Shown one piece after another: positions 34,083 through 42,492 of a stretch of 64,000 nt of DNA. Under the pieces are notes generated by a model. The model saw only the letters and a list, made by a program, of their open reading frames with translations. It was not told where the DNA came from and searched no databases. Every line of letters begins with the position of its first letter. Positions within the stretch are counted from its first letter, which is position 1. The DNA comes from a bacterium. Its GTDB lineage: Bacteria > Actinomycetota > Acidimicrobiia > Acidimicrobiales > Bin134. The stretch is from NCBI GenBank assembly GCA_028819295.1, contig JAPPMA010000070.1, positions 18,070-82,069 of the forward strand. The letters are read 5' to 3'. Both the position numbers and the translations under genes were made by a program.

Positions 34083-35081
34083 ATGACAGCGAAGACCATC
34101 GGGCTAGTGGGCACCGGGGTCATTGGCTCGGGGTGGGCAGTTCGGGTGCTGGCCCGGGGGTTCGACGTGGTGGCCTGGGATCCGGCCGACGGCGCCGAAG
34201 GCCGACTTCGCCAGGCGATTGAGCGGGCCTGGCCGGCGGCCACCGAGCTGGGGCTGTTCCCGGGGGCCGATCCCGGCCGGGTGCGCTGGGTCGACTCGCC
34301 CGAGGATCTAGCGGCATCGGTCGACTGGGTGCAGGAGAGCTCCCCGGAGCACGAGGACCTCAAGCGCACCCTGCTGCGCCGTTTGGACGATGCCGCCCCG
34401 CCCCACGCGGTGATCGCCAGCAGCTCGTCGGGGTTGCTGCCCAGCCGTTTGGCCGAGGGCCTCATCCACCCGGAACGGCTGCTCATCGGCCATCCGTTCA
34501 ATCCGGTGTATCTGCTGCCGCTGGTGGAGGTGGTGGCCGGGGAGGCCACCAGCCCCGAAGCAGCAGCCGCGGCGGTGGAGCACTACGACGACTTGGTCAT
34601 GCACCCCCTGGTGGTGCGAACGGAGATCGAGGGCTACCTCTCCGACCGCCTCCAGGAGGCCCTGTGGCGCGAGGTGCTGCACTTGGTGGGCGACGGGGTG
34701 GCCACCACCGCGGAACTGGACGACGCCGTGGTGTACGGCCCCGGTCTGCGCTGGGCGGCCATGGGCGCCAACCTCACCTTCCATCTGGCCGGAGGCGACG
34801 GCGGAATGCGCCACATGCTCAGCCAGTTCGGCCCCGCGCTGAAACTGCCCTGGACCCACATGGAGGCCCCCGAGCTAACCGAGGAGCTCATTGAGGCCAT
34901 GGCTTCGGGAACCGAGGATCAAGCCGGAGGGCGCACGGTGGCTGAGTTGGAGCGCCAACGGGACCTGAGTCTGCTGGGGGTGATGCGGGCGCTGAGCGAA
35001 ACCGGGATCGGTGCCGGGCGTTTGATCACCGAGAGAGATGCCCGCATCCAGCGGGCTCGCGGGGCAGCCAGCCGCGACTAA
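34083..35081 (+). CDS. 3-hydroxyacyl-CoA dehydrogenase-like (L-carnitine dehydrogenase type)
   Basis: A 332-residue NAD-dependent dehydrogenase with N-terminal Rossmann motif GLVGTGVIGSGWAVR and the SSSSGLLPSRLAEG and GHPFNPVYLLPLVEVV segments of the HADH/carnitine dehydrogenase group, including the catalytic His in GHPFNP. An extended C-terminal part follows. Carnitine versus hydroxyacyl-CoA use cannot be settled here. The ATG at 34083 starts 16 bp after the toxin stop. Its stop overlaps the stop of the convergent MFS gene by four bases. Confidence 0.8.
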   Translation: MTAKTIGLVGTGVIGSGWAVRVLARGFDVVAWDPADGAEGRLRQAIERAWPAATELGLFPGADPGRVRWVDSPEDLAASVDWVQESSPEHEDLKRTLLRRLDDAAPPHAVIASSSSGLLPSRLAEGLIHPERLLIGHPFNPVYLLPLVEVVAGEATSPEAAAAAVEHYDDLVMHPLVVRTEIEGYLSDRLQEALWREVLHLVGDGVATTAELDDAVVYGPGLRWAAMGANLTFHLAGGDGGMRHMLSQFGPALKLPWTHMEAPELTEELIEAMASGTEDQAGGRTVAELERQRDLSLLGVMRALSETGIGAGRLITERDARIQRARGAASRD

Positions 35082-36631
35082 TTCCCGATTGCGGCCTTCT
35101 CCCGCAGGCGGTACTCGGGGACCAGCACGGCCAAGAGCACAGCCAGTGCCGTCATTGGGACGGCCCACCAATAGACGTCGGCGATTGCGCTGGCGAACGA
35201 CTCCACGATGCCGTCGCGCACCGACGCGGACTCTATGGCGTGGATCTGAGTGGGCACGGCTATGAGGGTCTCGATGTCGAGCTGGTCACCGCCGGGCACC
35301 AGCCGGGGGAGATAGTGGTCGAGCCGGGCGGTGAAGACGACCCCCATCACCGCGGAGCCGAATGTCTGGCCCAGTGAGCGGAAGAAGTTGGATGCAGACG
35401 TGGCCGCCCCCAAGTCGTCGTGGGGAACGATGTTCTGCACCGCCACCAAGAGCACCTGCATTATGGCTCCCACTCCGCAGCCCATCGTGAACAGAAAGGC
35501 CATGGCTGTGAGCGTCGATGTCCCGCTGCTCAGAGTCGACATCAGCCACATCCCCAGGGTGAGCACGACGGCCCCGAAGATCGGCACCGCCTTGTAGCGC
35601 CCGGTGCGGGTGAGCACCTGCCCGGCGCTCACCGAGGTGAGCAGCATCCCCAACATCATGGGCACCAACAGAAGCCCCGACCGGGTTGCGTTCACATCGT
35701 TGACCACCTGGAGGAAAAGCGGCCCGAAGATGCCCGCGCTGAGCATGGCCGCCCCCGCGATGAACTGGATCGCGCAGGAGAAGTTGAACAGCCGCAGCCG
35801 GAACAGACGGGGCGGCAGGATGGCCTCGGCTGCCCGCCGCTGCTGGGCGGCGAACAGGGCCACACCGGCGGCGCCCACCGCCAGCAGTGCGATCGACGGG
35901 GCCGACGCCCAGCCCCAGGAGTCTCCCCCCAGCTCCATGGCCAAGATGATGGCGATCACCCACACCAGCAGCAGGCCCGCTCCGGTGTAGTCCGCCCGGG
36001 CCTCCCGGCGGGTGAAGGCCAACTCGAGATGGGTGAACGACATCACCAGAGAGATCCCTCCGAGCGGAAGCACCATGAAGAAGACCCAACGCCAATGGGC
36101 GTAGTCCACCAGCAGGCCCCCGGCCAGCGGTCCCAAGATGGTGGCCAGCGCGAAGATCCCGCCCATGTACCCCTGGTACCGGCCCCGCTCCCGGGGCGAC
36201 AGCACATCGGCCAGGATGGCCATCGACAGCGTGAACAACCCGCCGGCGCCCAGCCCCTGGACGGCCCGGAACACGATCAGCATGGTCATGCCGCCCGACA
36301 CCCCGGCCAGCACCGAGCCGGCCATGAAGATGACGATGGCGGCCTGGTACAGGCTCTTGCGTCCCCAGAGGTCGGAGAGCTTCCCCCACAGTGGCGTGGT
36401 GGAGGTGGAGGCGATGAAATAAGAGGTGAAAACCCAGGTGTACAGATCCCGCCGGCCCAAGTCCCCGATGATCGTGGGCAGCGCGGTGGACACCACTGTG
36501 CCCTCGATGGCCGCCATCATCTGGGCCAGCATGAGGGTGAGTATGATGACCAGCACCTGGCGTTTGGGCAGTTCGCCGCCCCCTGAAGCACGACTATCAC
36601 TTATCGAGATAGATTTATCAAAACTATTCAT
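35078..36631 (-). CDS. MFS drug:H+ antiporter (DHA2/EmrB-like)
   Basis: A 517-residue major facilitator with about 14 transmembrane helices. The start includes MLAQMMAAIEGTVVSTALPTI; the MFS motif A reads GKLSDLWGRKSLY and motif C GPLAGGLLVD. The ATAS...FFRSLGQTFGSAVMG segment is typical of DHA2 multidrug exporters. It probably exports hydrophobic toxicants. It is divergent from the WhiB gene over an AT-rich 143-bp gap holding a concentric dyad, which suggests regulation from there. Confidence 0.88.
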   Translation of the reverse strand: MNSFDKSISISDSRASGGGELPKRQVLVIILTLMLAQMMAAIEGTVVSTALPTIIGDLGRRDLYTWVFTSYFIASTSTTPLWGKLSDLWGRKSLYQAAIVIFMAGSVLAGVSGGMTMLIVFRAVQGLGAGGLFTLSMAILADVLSPRERGRYQGYMGGIFALATILGPLAGGLLVDYAHWRWVFFMVLPLGGISLVMSFTHLELAFTRREARADYTGAGLLLVWVIAIILAMELGGDSWGWASAPSIALLAVGAAGVALFAAQQRRAAEAILPPRLFRLRLFNFSCAIQFIAGAAMLSAGIFGPLFLQVVNDVNATRSGLLLVPMMLGMLLTSVSAGQVLTRTGRYKAVPIFGAVVLTLGMWLMSTLSSGTSTLTAMAFLFTMGCGVGAIMQVLLVAVQNIVPHDDLGAATSASNFFRSLGQTFGSAVMGVVFTARLDHYLPRLVPGGDQLDIETLIAVPTQIHAIESASVRDGIVESFASAIADVYWWAVPMTALAVLLAVLVPEYRLREKAAIGN

Positions 36632-36688
36632 GAAGGATATCGTGACGGGCGCTGTTCGAGCGTCTAACTTTTTGTTTAGGAGGCAGGT

Positions 36689-36716
36689 GAATTTCTAAGC
36701 AATTGCTGGTAAATTC
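36689..36716. promoter_or_regulatory. 28-bp concentric dyad between MFS and WhiB genes
   Basis: The outer arms GAATTT (36689-36694) and AAATTC (36711-36716) and the inner palindrome AGCAATTGCT (36698-36707) share exactly the same centre, giving a two-tier inverted repeat. This is the form expected for a dimeric repressor's operator. It lies 58 bp 5' of the MFS start and 59 bp 5' of the WhiB start. Confidence 0.55.
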
Positions 36717-36774
36717 AGTTGCTGAAGTATTAGCGAAACGGAGAAAGCCCCCGGACTCGTACGGGAGGCAATGG

Positions 36775-37077
36775 GTGGAGATGGCAATGGAGCCTCGTCC
36801 TTGGTGGATGGAAAATGCGAACTGCAAGGGGAAGAGCGAACTGTTCTTCCCCCCGGCCGGCGAGCGCCCGTCGGCTCGTGAGCGGCGGGAGAATGCTGCC
36901 CGGCGGATTTGCGGAGATTGCGTTGTGGTTCGGGCGTGCCGGAACTGGGCGCGCGACCAGCGCGAGCTCGGCTTCTGGGGAGGCGAGTCGGAGATAGAGC
37001 GGGCAGAGGCGGGTTTCGCCCCCTCGACTCCGGTCATCGGTCTGCGCCGCCACCGCACCGAGCGGGAATCGGCCTGA
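36775..37077 (+). CDS. WhiB-family transcriptional regulator
   Basis: A 100-residue Wbl protein with the four iron-sulfur cysteines C17, C46, C49 and C55, the opening WMENANCKGKSELFFPP and the glycine turn GFWGGESE. Wbl proteins bind sigma factor A and redirect transcription in response to redox or nitric oxide; they are restricted to Actinomycetota and their phages, which supports the organism call. The Arg-rich tail is not an AT-hook, so it is not WhiB7. The GTG at 36775 is chosen for the GGGAGG site six bases upstream; an ATG two codons on is possible. Confidence 0.9.
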   Translation: MEMAMEPRPWWMENANCKGKSELFFPPAGERPSARERRENAARRICGDCVVVRACRNWARDQRELGFWGGESEIERAEAGFAPSTPVIGLRRHRTERESA

Positions 37078-37126
37078 GCCGACTGCGCCGGCCCGGTGCC
37101 GCATTCAGTCGGCGCCGTCAACCTTC

Positions 37127-38029
37127 TCATTCCACCACGCGTCGGACGAAGGCCGCTATGGCCTCGGTTCCCTCGACTGCCTCGGGGTAGTTGGGGTACA
37201 TGATCTGGAAATCGTGGATCATGCCCGGCCAGATTCGGTAGTCCACTTCCACACCGGCTGACTCGAGCGCGGCGGCGAACCCGGAGGCGTCGTCCAACAG
37301 CACCTCGTGGTCTCCGGCATGGACCAGCATGGGGGGCAGCCCCGCCAGGTCGCCGAAGATCGGCGAGGCCAGCGGATCACGGGGATCGTGGCCGTCCAAG
37401 TACCAGCGGGCCGCGGTCACCGCATCGTCGTGGCCGAACATGACATCGAGTTCGTCCCGCTCGGCATGGCTTGTCGAGGAGTTGGTCAGATCGACCCACG
37501 GCGACAGGCACACCCCCGCGCCGGGCATCGGCCAGCCCCGGTCTCGGGCTCCGAGCAGCACCGCGCCCACCAGCCCGCCCCCGGCCGAGTCGCCGATGAA
37601 CGCGATCCGCTCCGCTTCGATCCCGTTGTCCAGCATCCAGCGATGGGCGGCGAGGCAGTCGTCGACCGCGGCGGGGAATGGATTCTCCGGCGCCAGCCGG
37701 TAGTCGATCAACAGCACTCGGGCCGGTATCAATGAGGCCAGGTGGGATCCGAATCCCTGGTGGGAGATGATCGATCCCACCCGGTAACCGCCCCCGTGGA
37801 AGAACAGCAGCGCCGGGAGGCTCTCGGGATCATGGGCCTCAGGATGCAGCCAGGCAGCGCCGGGCACGCCGGGAATCTCGATGGTCTGCTTCACCACCCC
37901 GTCGGCCAGTGGCGCGGCCGCGGCGTTGGCGTCCAGCCGGGCTCGGCGCTCTGCGGGGGTCTCGGAAGGGTCGGGCGCGGGCGCGGCCGCCAGCATGGAC
38001 CGCACCGCTTCGAATTCTGGGCTTGGCAT
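37127..38029 (-). CDS. HSL-family alpha/beta-hydrolase (esterase)
   Basis: A 300-residue esterase of the hormone-sensitive-lipase group. Oxyanion hole LLFFHGGGYRVGS, nucleophile elbow IGDSAGGGLVGA, catalytic Asp in HAGDHEVLLDD and His in WPGMIHDFQIM are all present. It hydrolyses short-chain esters or lactones; substrate unknown. It lies alone, convergent with WhiB and divergent from mca. Confidence 0.9.
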   Translation of the reverse strand: MPSPEFEAVRSMLAAAPAPDPSETPAERRARLDANAAAAPLADGVVKQTIEIPGVPGAAWLHPEAHDPESLPALLFFHGGGYRVGSIISHQGFGSHLASLIPARVLLIDYRLAPENPFPAAVDDCLAAHRWMLDNGIEAERIAFIGDSAGGGLVGAVLLGARDRGWPMPGAGVCLSPWVDLTNSSTSHAERDELDVMFGHDDAVTAARWYLDGHDPRDPLASPIFGDLAGLPPMLVHAGDHEVLLDDASGFAAALESAGVEVDYRIWPGMIHDFQIMYPNYPEAVEGTEAIAAFVRRVVE

Positions 38030-38137
38030 CCCCGGAGACTAACCCTTGCCCTGGTGCCTGACGGGTCTTGGACTGGGCGGTTGGCCAATTCGGACGGGTT
38101 CCCAGCTTCGCTCGAGCGGCGTTAGCCTAAGCAGTCG

Positions 38138-38992
38138 ATGACCGGTGACCTCCGACTGCTCACCATCCACGCCCATCCCGACGATGAGTCGTCGAAGGGG
38201 TCGGCCACGGTGGCCATGTACGCCGACCAAGGCGTGGCGGCCTCGCTGGTGTGCTGCACCGGCGGCGAGCAGGGCGACATCTTGAACCCGGCCATGGACC
38301 GGCCCGATGTCCGCGAGAATCTGGACCGAGTCCGCCGGGACGAGCTGGCTGAGGCCGCTGATGTGCTCGGCTATCACCGCGTCCACTGGCTGGGGTACCA
38401 CGACTCCGGCATGCCCGACAGCGAGGCCAACGCCGACCCCCGCAGCTTCGCCCAAGCTCCGTTGGATGAGGCGGTTGGGCGTCTGGTGGCCATCCTCCGG
38501 GCCGAGCGTCCCCATGTGGTGGTCACCTACGGGGAGGATCAGCAGGGCTATCGCCATCCCGACCACCTGCGGGTGGCCGAGATCAGCGGCCCGGCTTTCG
38601 ACGCCGCCGGCGATTCCGACGCCTATCCCGACGCGGGTGAGCCGTGGCAGCCGCTGAAGATGTACTACGTGACCTGGTCCCGGAACCGGATCACCGCTCT
38701 GCACGAGAAGTTCGGCGAGCTTGATCTGGAGTCGCCCTATGACGAGCGCTGGTTCAGCCGTCCGTCCAACGACGACGCCATCACCACCCGCATCAATTGC
38801 GCCGAGTACTTCGACCGCCGGTCAAAGGCCCTTTTGGCCCACCGCACGCAGGTAGACCCCGACTCCAAGTTCTGGTTCGGCCTGCCCGACCGCCACATGG
38901 CCGAGGCCTACCCGTGGGAGGACTACATACTGGGCCGCAGCCTGGTGGACGCCGACCTTCCCGAAACCGACCTGTTCGCAGGGATCGAGTAG
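38138..38992 (+). CDS. mca: Mycothiol S-conjugate amidase
   Basis: A 284-residue zinc hydrolase of the LmbE/PIG-L fold. Zinc ligands are His13 and Asp16 in AHPDDESSKG and the His in GYRHPDHLRV. The Lys after the HPDDESS stretch is the Mca-type residue, which distinguishes it from the deacetylase MshB. Mca cleaves mycothiol-bound toxins to release mercapturates for export, so the organism makes mycothiol. Its stop overlaps the GTG of the next gene (TAGTG). Confidence 0.9.
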   Translation: MTGDLRLLTIHAHPDDESSKGSATVAMYADQGVAASLVCCTGGEQGDILNPAMDRPDVRENLDRVRRDELAEAADVLGYHRVHWLGYHDSGMPDSEANADPRSFAQAPLDEAVGRLVAILRAERPHVVVTYGEDQQGYRHPDHLRVAEISGPAFDAAGDSDAYPDAGEPWQPLKMYYVTWSRNRITALHEKFGELDLESPYDERWFSRPSNDDAITTRINCAEYFDRRSKALLAHRTQVDPDSKFWFGLPDRHMAEAYPWEDYILGRSLVDADLPETDLFAGIE

Positions 38993-39390
38993 TGGTCGAG
39001 CGGGCCCGGTATCTCAGCGACGACTGGTTCGCGCTGAACCTCGAAGCAGCCTCAGGGTGGCCGGAGCGGCCGGGGGTGGACTGCTCGGTGAACTACGAGG
39101 TGACCGGCGCTCCCGGCGGCAAGGTGCGCTACCACGGGGTTGTCCGCGACGGCCGCTTGGTGGAAATGGCCTCGGGCAGGCTGGCCGACGCCGACGTGAG
39201 CATCGTCTACAAGTACGCCGACGCTTGCGCCGAGCTCTCCGGCGGCCAGCACCCCGATCTGGCCTACATGTCGGGCCGGATGAAACTGGAAGGCGATTAT
39301 GCCCGCTGGGTGTACGGCTTGCGCCCGCTGCTGGACTCAGCCGAATACGGTGCCTTCCGATCCGCCTTGGCCGAGAACACCGAGTTCTAG
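38992..39390 (+). CDS. SCP2-like sterol-carrier domain protein
   Basis: A 132-residue single-domain protein with the SCP2 pattern: VDCSVNYEVTGAPGGKVRYHGVV, then DADVSIVYKYADACAELSGG and MSGRMKLEGDYARWV. SCP2-type domains bind lipids in a hydrophobic tunnel. The GTG at 38992 overlaps the mca TAG by one base, so they are translationally coupled; why a lipid-binding protein follows mca is unclear. Confidence 0.75.
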   Translation: MVERARYLSDDWFALNLEAASGWPERPGVDCSVNYEVTGAPGGKVRYHGVVRDGRLVEMASGRLADADVSIVYKYADACAELSGGQHPDLAYMSGRMKLEGDYARWVYGLRPLLDSAEYGAFRSALAENTEF

Positions 39391-39398
39391 CCCGGGGC

Positions 39399-40232
39399 TC
39401 AGCCCTGGCGCTGGGCGTCGCGCAGGTCGGCGTAGCTCAGCATTCGAGCCCCGGATCGCCCGATGGCGGCGCGCAGCGGCGGATCGTGGGCCACCAGGAG
39501 GTACTGCTCCACCCGGCCGAGCCAGCCGGGGTCCAACTCCCGCAGCTCCGGGGTGTCGATGGCCGGCGAAACCGCCAGCTCGGTCACTCCGGGGGCCAGG
39601 TTCTCCACCGCTTCTTCCAGGGTCCGCCGGACGGGGCGCCCGCGGATCTGCACCAGGTGGTCGGGCACCAGCACCCCCGCGTCGGCGGCCAGGCGGCGGA
39701 ACGGGAATCCGGCCCGCCGCTCTTGGTCGCTCCCGCCCAGGCGTATCGGCAGTTTCATCTCCGCAGCCAGTTCCAGGTAGACGGCGAAGAACTCGGGGCG
39801 CATCAACAGCGTGTCCAGGTGGGGGCTGAGGTGGGTGAGATTGCTGCCCCACTGGCCGGCCCGCTCGATCTGGGCCCGGCACTCCCGGTGGACCTCGTCG
39901 ATGTCGCTGTGCTCCCAGGCATCGGCCGGAGTTCGGGGAAAGCCCCCATCGCCGTCCAAAAGAGACGGCGCCTGGGTGATCGGTCCCCATCGGTAGTTGT
40001 CGAACTCGGCATTCAGGGTGAGGTCGACCCCCACCGGGGTGTGGGAGAAGCGGCTGGCGGCGTCTCGGGCCCACGGACACGGCACCATCAGGCCGGCGGC
40101 GGTGGCCACCCCGGTGTCCAAACACTCGGCGATGGCGGCGTTGGCCGCGTGGGACTGCCCGAGGTTGTCGCAGGTGATGATCAGGGCTCGATCCCCCGGC
40201 GCACCGCCCAGGCGTTCCAATAGCTCGGTCAC
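39399..40232 (-). CDS. ChbG/HpnK (YdjC-like) deacetylase with a substituted metal ligand
   Basis: A 277-residue polysaccharide deacetylase of the YdjC fold. The first metal Asp is in IITCDNLGQSHAANAAI. The family's GVHLTL motif reads GVDLTLNAEFDNYRWGP, so the expected His ligand is Asp. A later His-rich motif THLSPHLDTLL is present. Family members remove acetyl or formyl groups from chito-oligosaccharides or lipids. The His-to-Asp change could alter the metal or activity. Confidence 0.75.
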   Translation of the reverse strand: MTELLERLGGAPGDRALIITCDNLGQSHAANAAIAECLDTGVATAAGLMVPCPWARDAASRFSHTPVGVDLTLNAEFDNYRWGPITQAPSLLDGDGGFPRTPADAWEHSDIDEVHRECRAQIERAGQWGSNLTHLSPHLDTLLMRPEFFAVYLELAAEMKLPIRLGGSDQERRAGFPFRRLAADAGVLVPDHLVQIRGRPVRRTLEEAVENLAPGVTELAVSPAIDTPELRELDPGWLGRVEQYLLVAHDPPLRAAIGRSGARMLSYADLRDAQRQG

Positions 40233-40268
40233 TGAGCGAAAACTACCGCCTCGAAGGGGTCGAAGCGC

Positions 40269-40820
40269 TCACTGAAGCACTTCGTCGGCGCTGCCGCAGT
40301 GTCCCCACAGGCCCAATCCCTGGTCGCGGGCTTGGCCCGCGGCGGCGTAGAAGGCGCTGGCATGGGTGGTGTTGGGCTCGATGACCAGCGCCTCGGCATA
40401 GCCTTGGACAGCGATTTCGAGGTTGGCGAACAAACCGTCGACGGAGCGGTACACGTAGGCCAAGAGCCGGTCGTAGCGGTCGCGGGCCTCGGTGTCGCGG
40501 GTGAGGCGAACCTCAGTGCCGACCGGCAGCAGCGCGCTGGTGAAGGCGGTGGCCTCGTCGCCGTAGCACTCCGCAGGCAGGAAGCCTCCGGTTGCCTCTG
40601 GGGTGTCGATGCCGATCAGTCGAACCCGCTCGGTCTGGCCCGCCACCTGCACAACCACCGTGTCGCCGTCGACCACCTCCATCACCGTCGCGGCCGCTCC
40701 TGCTATTGCCGCAGTCGGCTCAGGCGGGTTGTCGGGCTGGCTGGTCGTGCTTCCCGAGCATCCGACCAGCGTGAAGAGCCCGCCAACCAGCAAGCTGCTG
40801 ACCGCGGCCGACGGCCTCAC
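40269..40820 (-). CDS. Lipoprotein thermonuclease (SNase domain)
   Basis: A 183-residue protein with lipobox LVGC (Cys21), a spacer, and a staphylococcal-nuclease-like domain: VMEVVDGDTVVV, VRLIGIDTPEA (Arg and Glu/Asp of the active site) and RDRYDRLLAYVY. It would be a cell-surface nuclease degrading extracellular DNA or RNA. The GTG start overlaps the stop of the small gene upstream (GTGA), so they are one transcriptional unit. Confidence 0.88.
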   Translation of the reverse strand: MRPSAAVSSLLVGGLFTLVGCSGSTTSQPDNPPEPTAAIAGAAATVMEVVDGDTVVVQVAGQTERVRLIGIDTPEATGGFLPAECYGDEATAFTSALLPVGTEVRLTRDTEARDRYDRLLAYVYRSVDGLFANLEIAVQGYAEALVIEPNTTHASAFYAAAGQARDQGLGLWGHCGSADEVLQ

Positions 40821-40987
40821 GCGGCACGGGGAATGTCGTCAGAGGGGGAGGGTGCGGGCGGCGCGGCGGAGGAGTGGCGCTGCAAGGCGGCTCGGGCCTG
40901 GGCTAGGCCCCGGCGTCCGATTTCCTTGGTTCGCTCATCGATCCGCCAATCTGGCGGTGGTTCTAGGAGGGTGAGCTGTTGCTTCAT
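40817..40987 (-). CDS. Small 56-residue conserved-looking protein upstream of the nuclease
   Basis: A 56-codon gene from ATG 40987 to TGA 40817-40819, too short for most automatic calls. It reads MKQQLTLLEPPPDWRIDE, then TKEIGRRGLAQARAALQRH and a Pro/Ser tail. Similar short proteins opening with LTL...W.LDE.T.EIGRRG are common in actinobacteria, with unknown role. It overlaps the nuclease start in GTGA. The basic helix suggests DNA or RNA binding, but that is only a guess. Confidence 0.6.
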   Translation of the reverse strand: MKQQLTLLEPPPDWRIDERTKEIGRRGLAQARAALQRHSSAAPPAPSPSDDIPRAA

Positions 40988-41074
40988 GTTCCCAGTATCC
41001 CGGTGGGAGTGACAGTTTGGGTTGGGAAGGGGGGAATCTCCAGAAAAACGCTCTGAAGTCGGACAGGCCGCGGT

Positions 41075-41437
41075 TCAGGAGGCTTGGCTGCTGCCCGTCA
41101 TGCTGCGGTATACCTCCAGCAGGGCCGCCTTCTGCTCATCGGAGAGGTTGGCGTCGGCTCGGATGGTGGTCTCGGTGTCGGAGACGTTGTCGGGGCCTTC
41201 GCCGTTGGCGGCGTCGATGCCGGCGGCCTGGGCCAACAGGGTCTCAGCCGACAAGTTGAGGGCGGTGGCCAGCGACTTGATCACCCGCACCGACGGCTGG
41301 TGCAGTCCACGCTCCAGTTGGCTGAGGTAGGGGTTGGACACCTGGGCCAAATCAGACAGCTCCCGGAGGGTGAGCTGGGCCAGCTTGCGCTGGCTTCGCA
41401 GGTAGTTGCCGAATGCCTCGACGGCGGTCTGGTCCAT
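41075..41437 (-). CDS. XRE-family helix-turn-helix regulator
   Basis: A 120-residue regulator with an N-terminal Xre-type HTH: RKLAQLTLRELSDLAQVSNPYLSQLERGLHQPSVRVIKSLA, residues about 17-57. The C-terminal half is acidic and probably dimerises or senses a ligand. It follows the 3-hydroxybutyryl-CoA dehydrogenase by 9 bp on the same strand, so it may be a regulator of the PHA block. Similar regulators beside PHA genes exist in actinobacteria. Confidence 0.85.
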   Translation of the reverse strand: MDQTAVEAFGNYLRSQRKLAQLTLRELSDLAQVSNPYLSQLERGLHQPSVRVIKSLATALNLSAETLLAQAAGIDAANGEGPDNVSDTETTIRADANLSDEQKAALLEVYRSMTGSSQAS

Positions 41438-41446
41438 CTGCTGTCC

Positions 41447-42364
41447 TCAGCTCTGGTACTCGTAGAAGCCCTTGCCGGTCTTGCGCCCCAGATGTCCGGC
41501 GGCCACCATGCGCCGCAGCAGCGGGGGCGGAGCGTTGTGGGAGCCCTTGAACTCCTCGTAGAGCACGTCGGCCACCGCCTCGATGGTGTCCAGCCCGATA
41601 AGGTCGCACAGCGACAGCGGGCCCATGGGGTGGCCGCAGCCGTATATCATCCCACTGTCGATGTCGGCCGCGCTCACCTTGCCCTGGTCGAACATGCGGA
41701 TGGCCTCGAGCAGATAGGGCACCAGAAGCCGGTTCACCACGAACCCGGCCCGATCGCGGCAGCGGATGACCCGCTTGCCCAGCACTTCCACGGCGAAGCG
41801 GTCTACCCTCTCGATGGTCTCCAAAGAGGTGCCCAGAGAGCGCACCAACTCGACCAGCGGCTGCACTGGGGCGGGGTTGAAGAAGTGCAGGCCCAGCACC
41901 ATGTCCGACCGGCTGGTGATGGAGCCCAATGTGATGATGGGAATGGACGACGTGTTGGTGGCCAAAATGGAGTCGGGCGCCATTACCTTGTCCATGGCCC
42001 GGAATACCGAGAGCTTCTCCTCCAGCGACTCGATGACGGCCTCGATGGCCAGGTCTCGGTCGGCCAGGTCGCCCATGTCGGTGCTGAAGCTGAGCGAGTC
42101 CAATGCCAGTTCTCGGGTGGCGGCGGGCATCTTCTCTCGGGCCACCGCCTTTTCCATCGATTGCTCGATCTTCCTGCGGGCGGAGTCGACCGCTGTCTCG
42201 TCCACCTCGATGACCAGGGTGTCCAAGCCGACCCGGGCGCATACTTCGGCGATTCCCGAACCCATGGTGCCACCGCCGATCACTCCGATTCTATTGATCG
42301 GCGCCGACGGCGACTCCAACTCCTGCGGCGGCTGCCCGCCGGCGGAGTCATCACCCGTAGTCAT
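41447..42364 (-). CDS. 3-hydroxybutyryl-CoA dehydrogenase
   Basis: A 305-residue L-3-hydroxyacyl-CoA dehydrogenase of the Hbd/FadB2 type. N-terminal Rossmann motif IGVIGGGTMGSGIAEV; the substrate loop ILATNTSSIPI; the catalytic His in LGLHFFNPAPVQPLVE; and the C-terminal domain PMGPLSLCDLIGLDT. It interconverts acetoacetyl-CoA and (S)-3-hydroxybutyryl-CoA, consistent with the PHA genes upstream. First gene of a two-gene unit with the XRE regulator. Confidence 0.9.
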   Translation of the reverse strand: MTTGDDSAGGQPPQELESPSAPINRIGVIGGGTMGSGIAEVCARVGLDTLVIEVDETAVDSARRKIEQSMEKAVAREKMPAATRELALDSLSFSTDMGDLADRDLAIEAVIESLEEKLSVFRAMDKVMAPDSILATNTSSIPIITLGSITSRSDMVLGLHFFNPAPVQPLVELVRSLGTSLETIERVDRFAVEVLGKRVIRCRDRAGFVVNRLLVPYLLEAIRMFDQGKVSAADIDSGMIYGCGHPMGPLSLCDLIGLDTIEAVADVLYEEFKGSHNAPPPLLRRMVAAGHLGRKTGKGFYEYQS

Positions 42365-42439
42365 GGTTTCCCTCCCGTTTGCCGAATCCGGCGTCCCCTA
42401 CGTGGGTGTTCAGAATAGTACGCAAGTGGTAGAAAAATA

Positions 42440-42470
42440 AAACGGGGCCGGTCAGCGACCGGCCCCGTTT
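42440..42470 (-). terminator. Strong intrinsic terminator after the phasin gene
   Basis: A perfect 14-bp inverted repeat, AAACGGGGCCGGTC paired with GACCGGCCCCGTTT around an AGC loop. On the minus strand the hairpin is followed by TTTTATTTTT, a textbook U-tract. It starts 23 bp past the phasin stop and ends the PHA transcript from the right. Its plus-strand tail lacks a comparable T-run. Confidence 0.9.
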
Positions 42471-42492
42471 GCAGGAAAGAGCTGAGGGGGGA

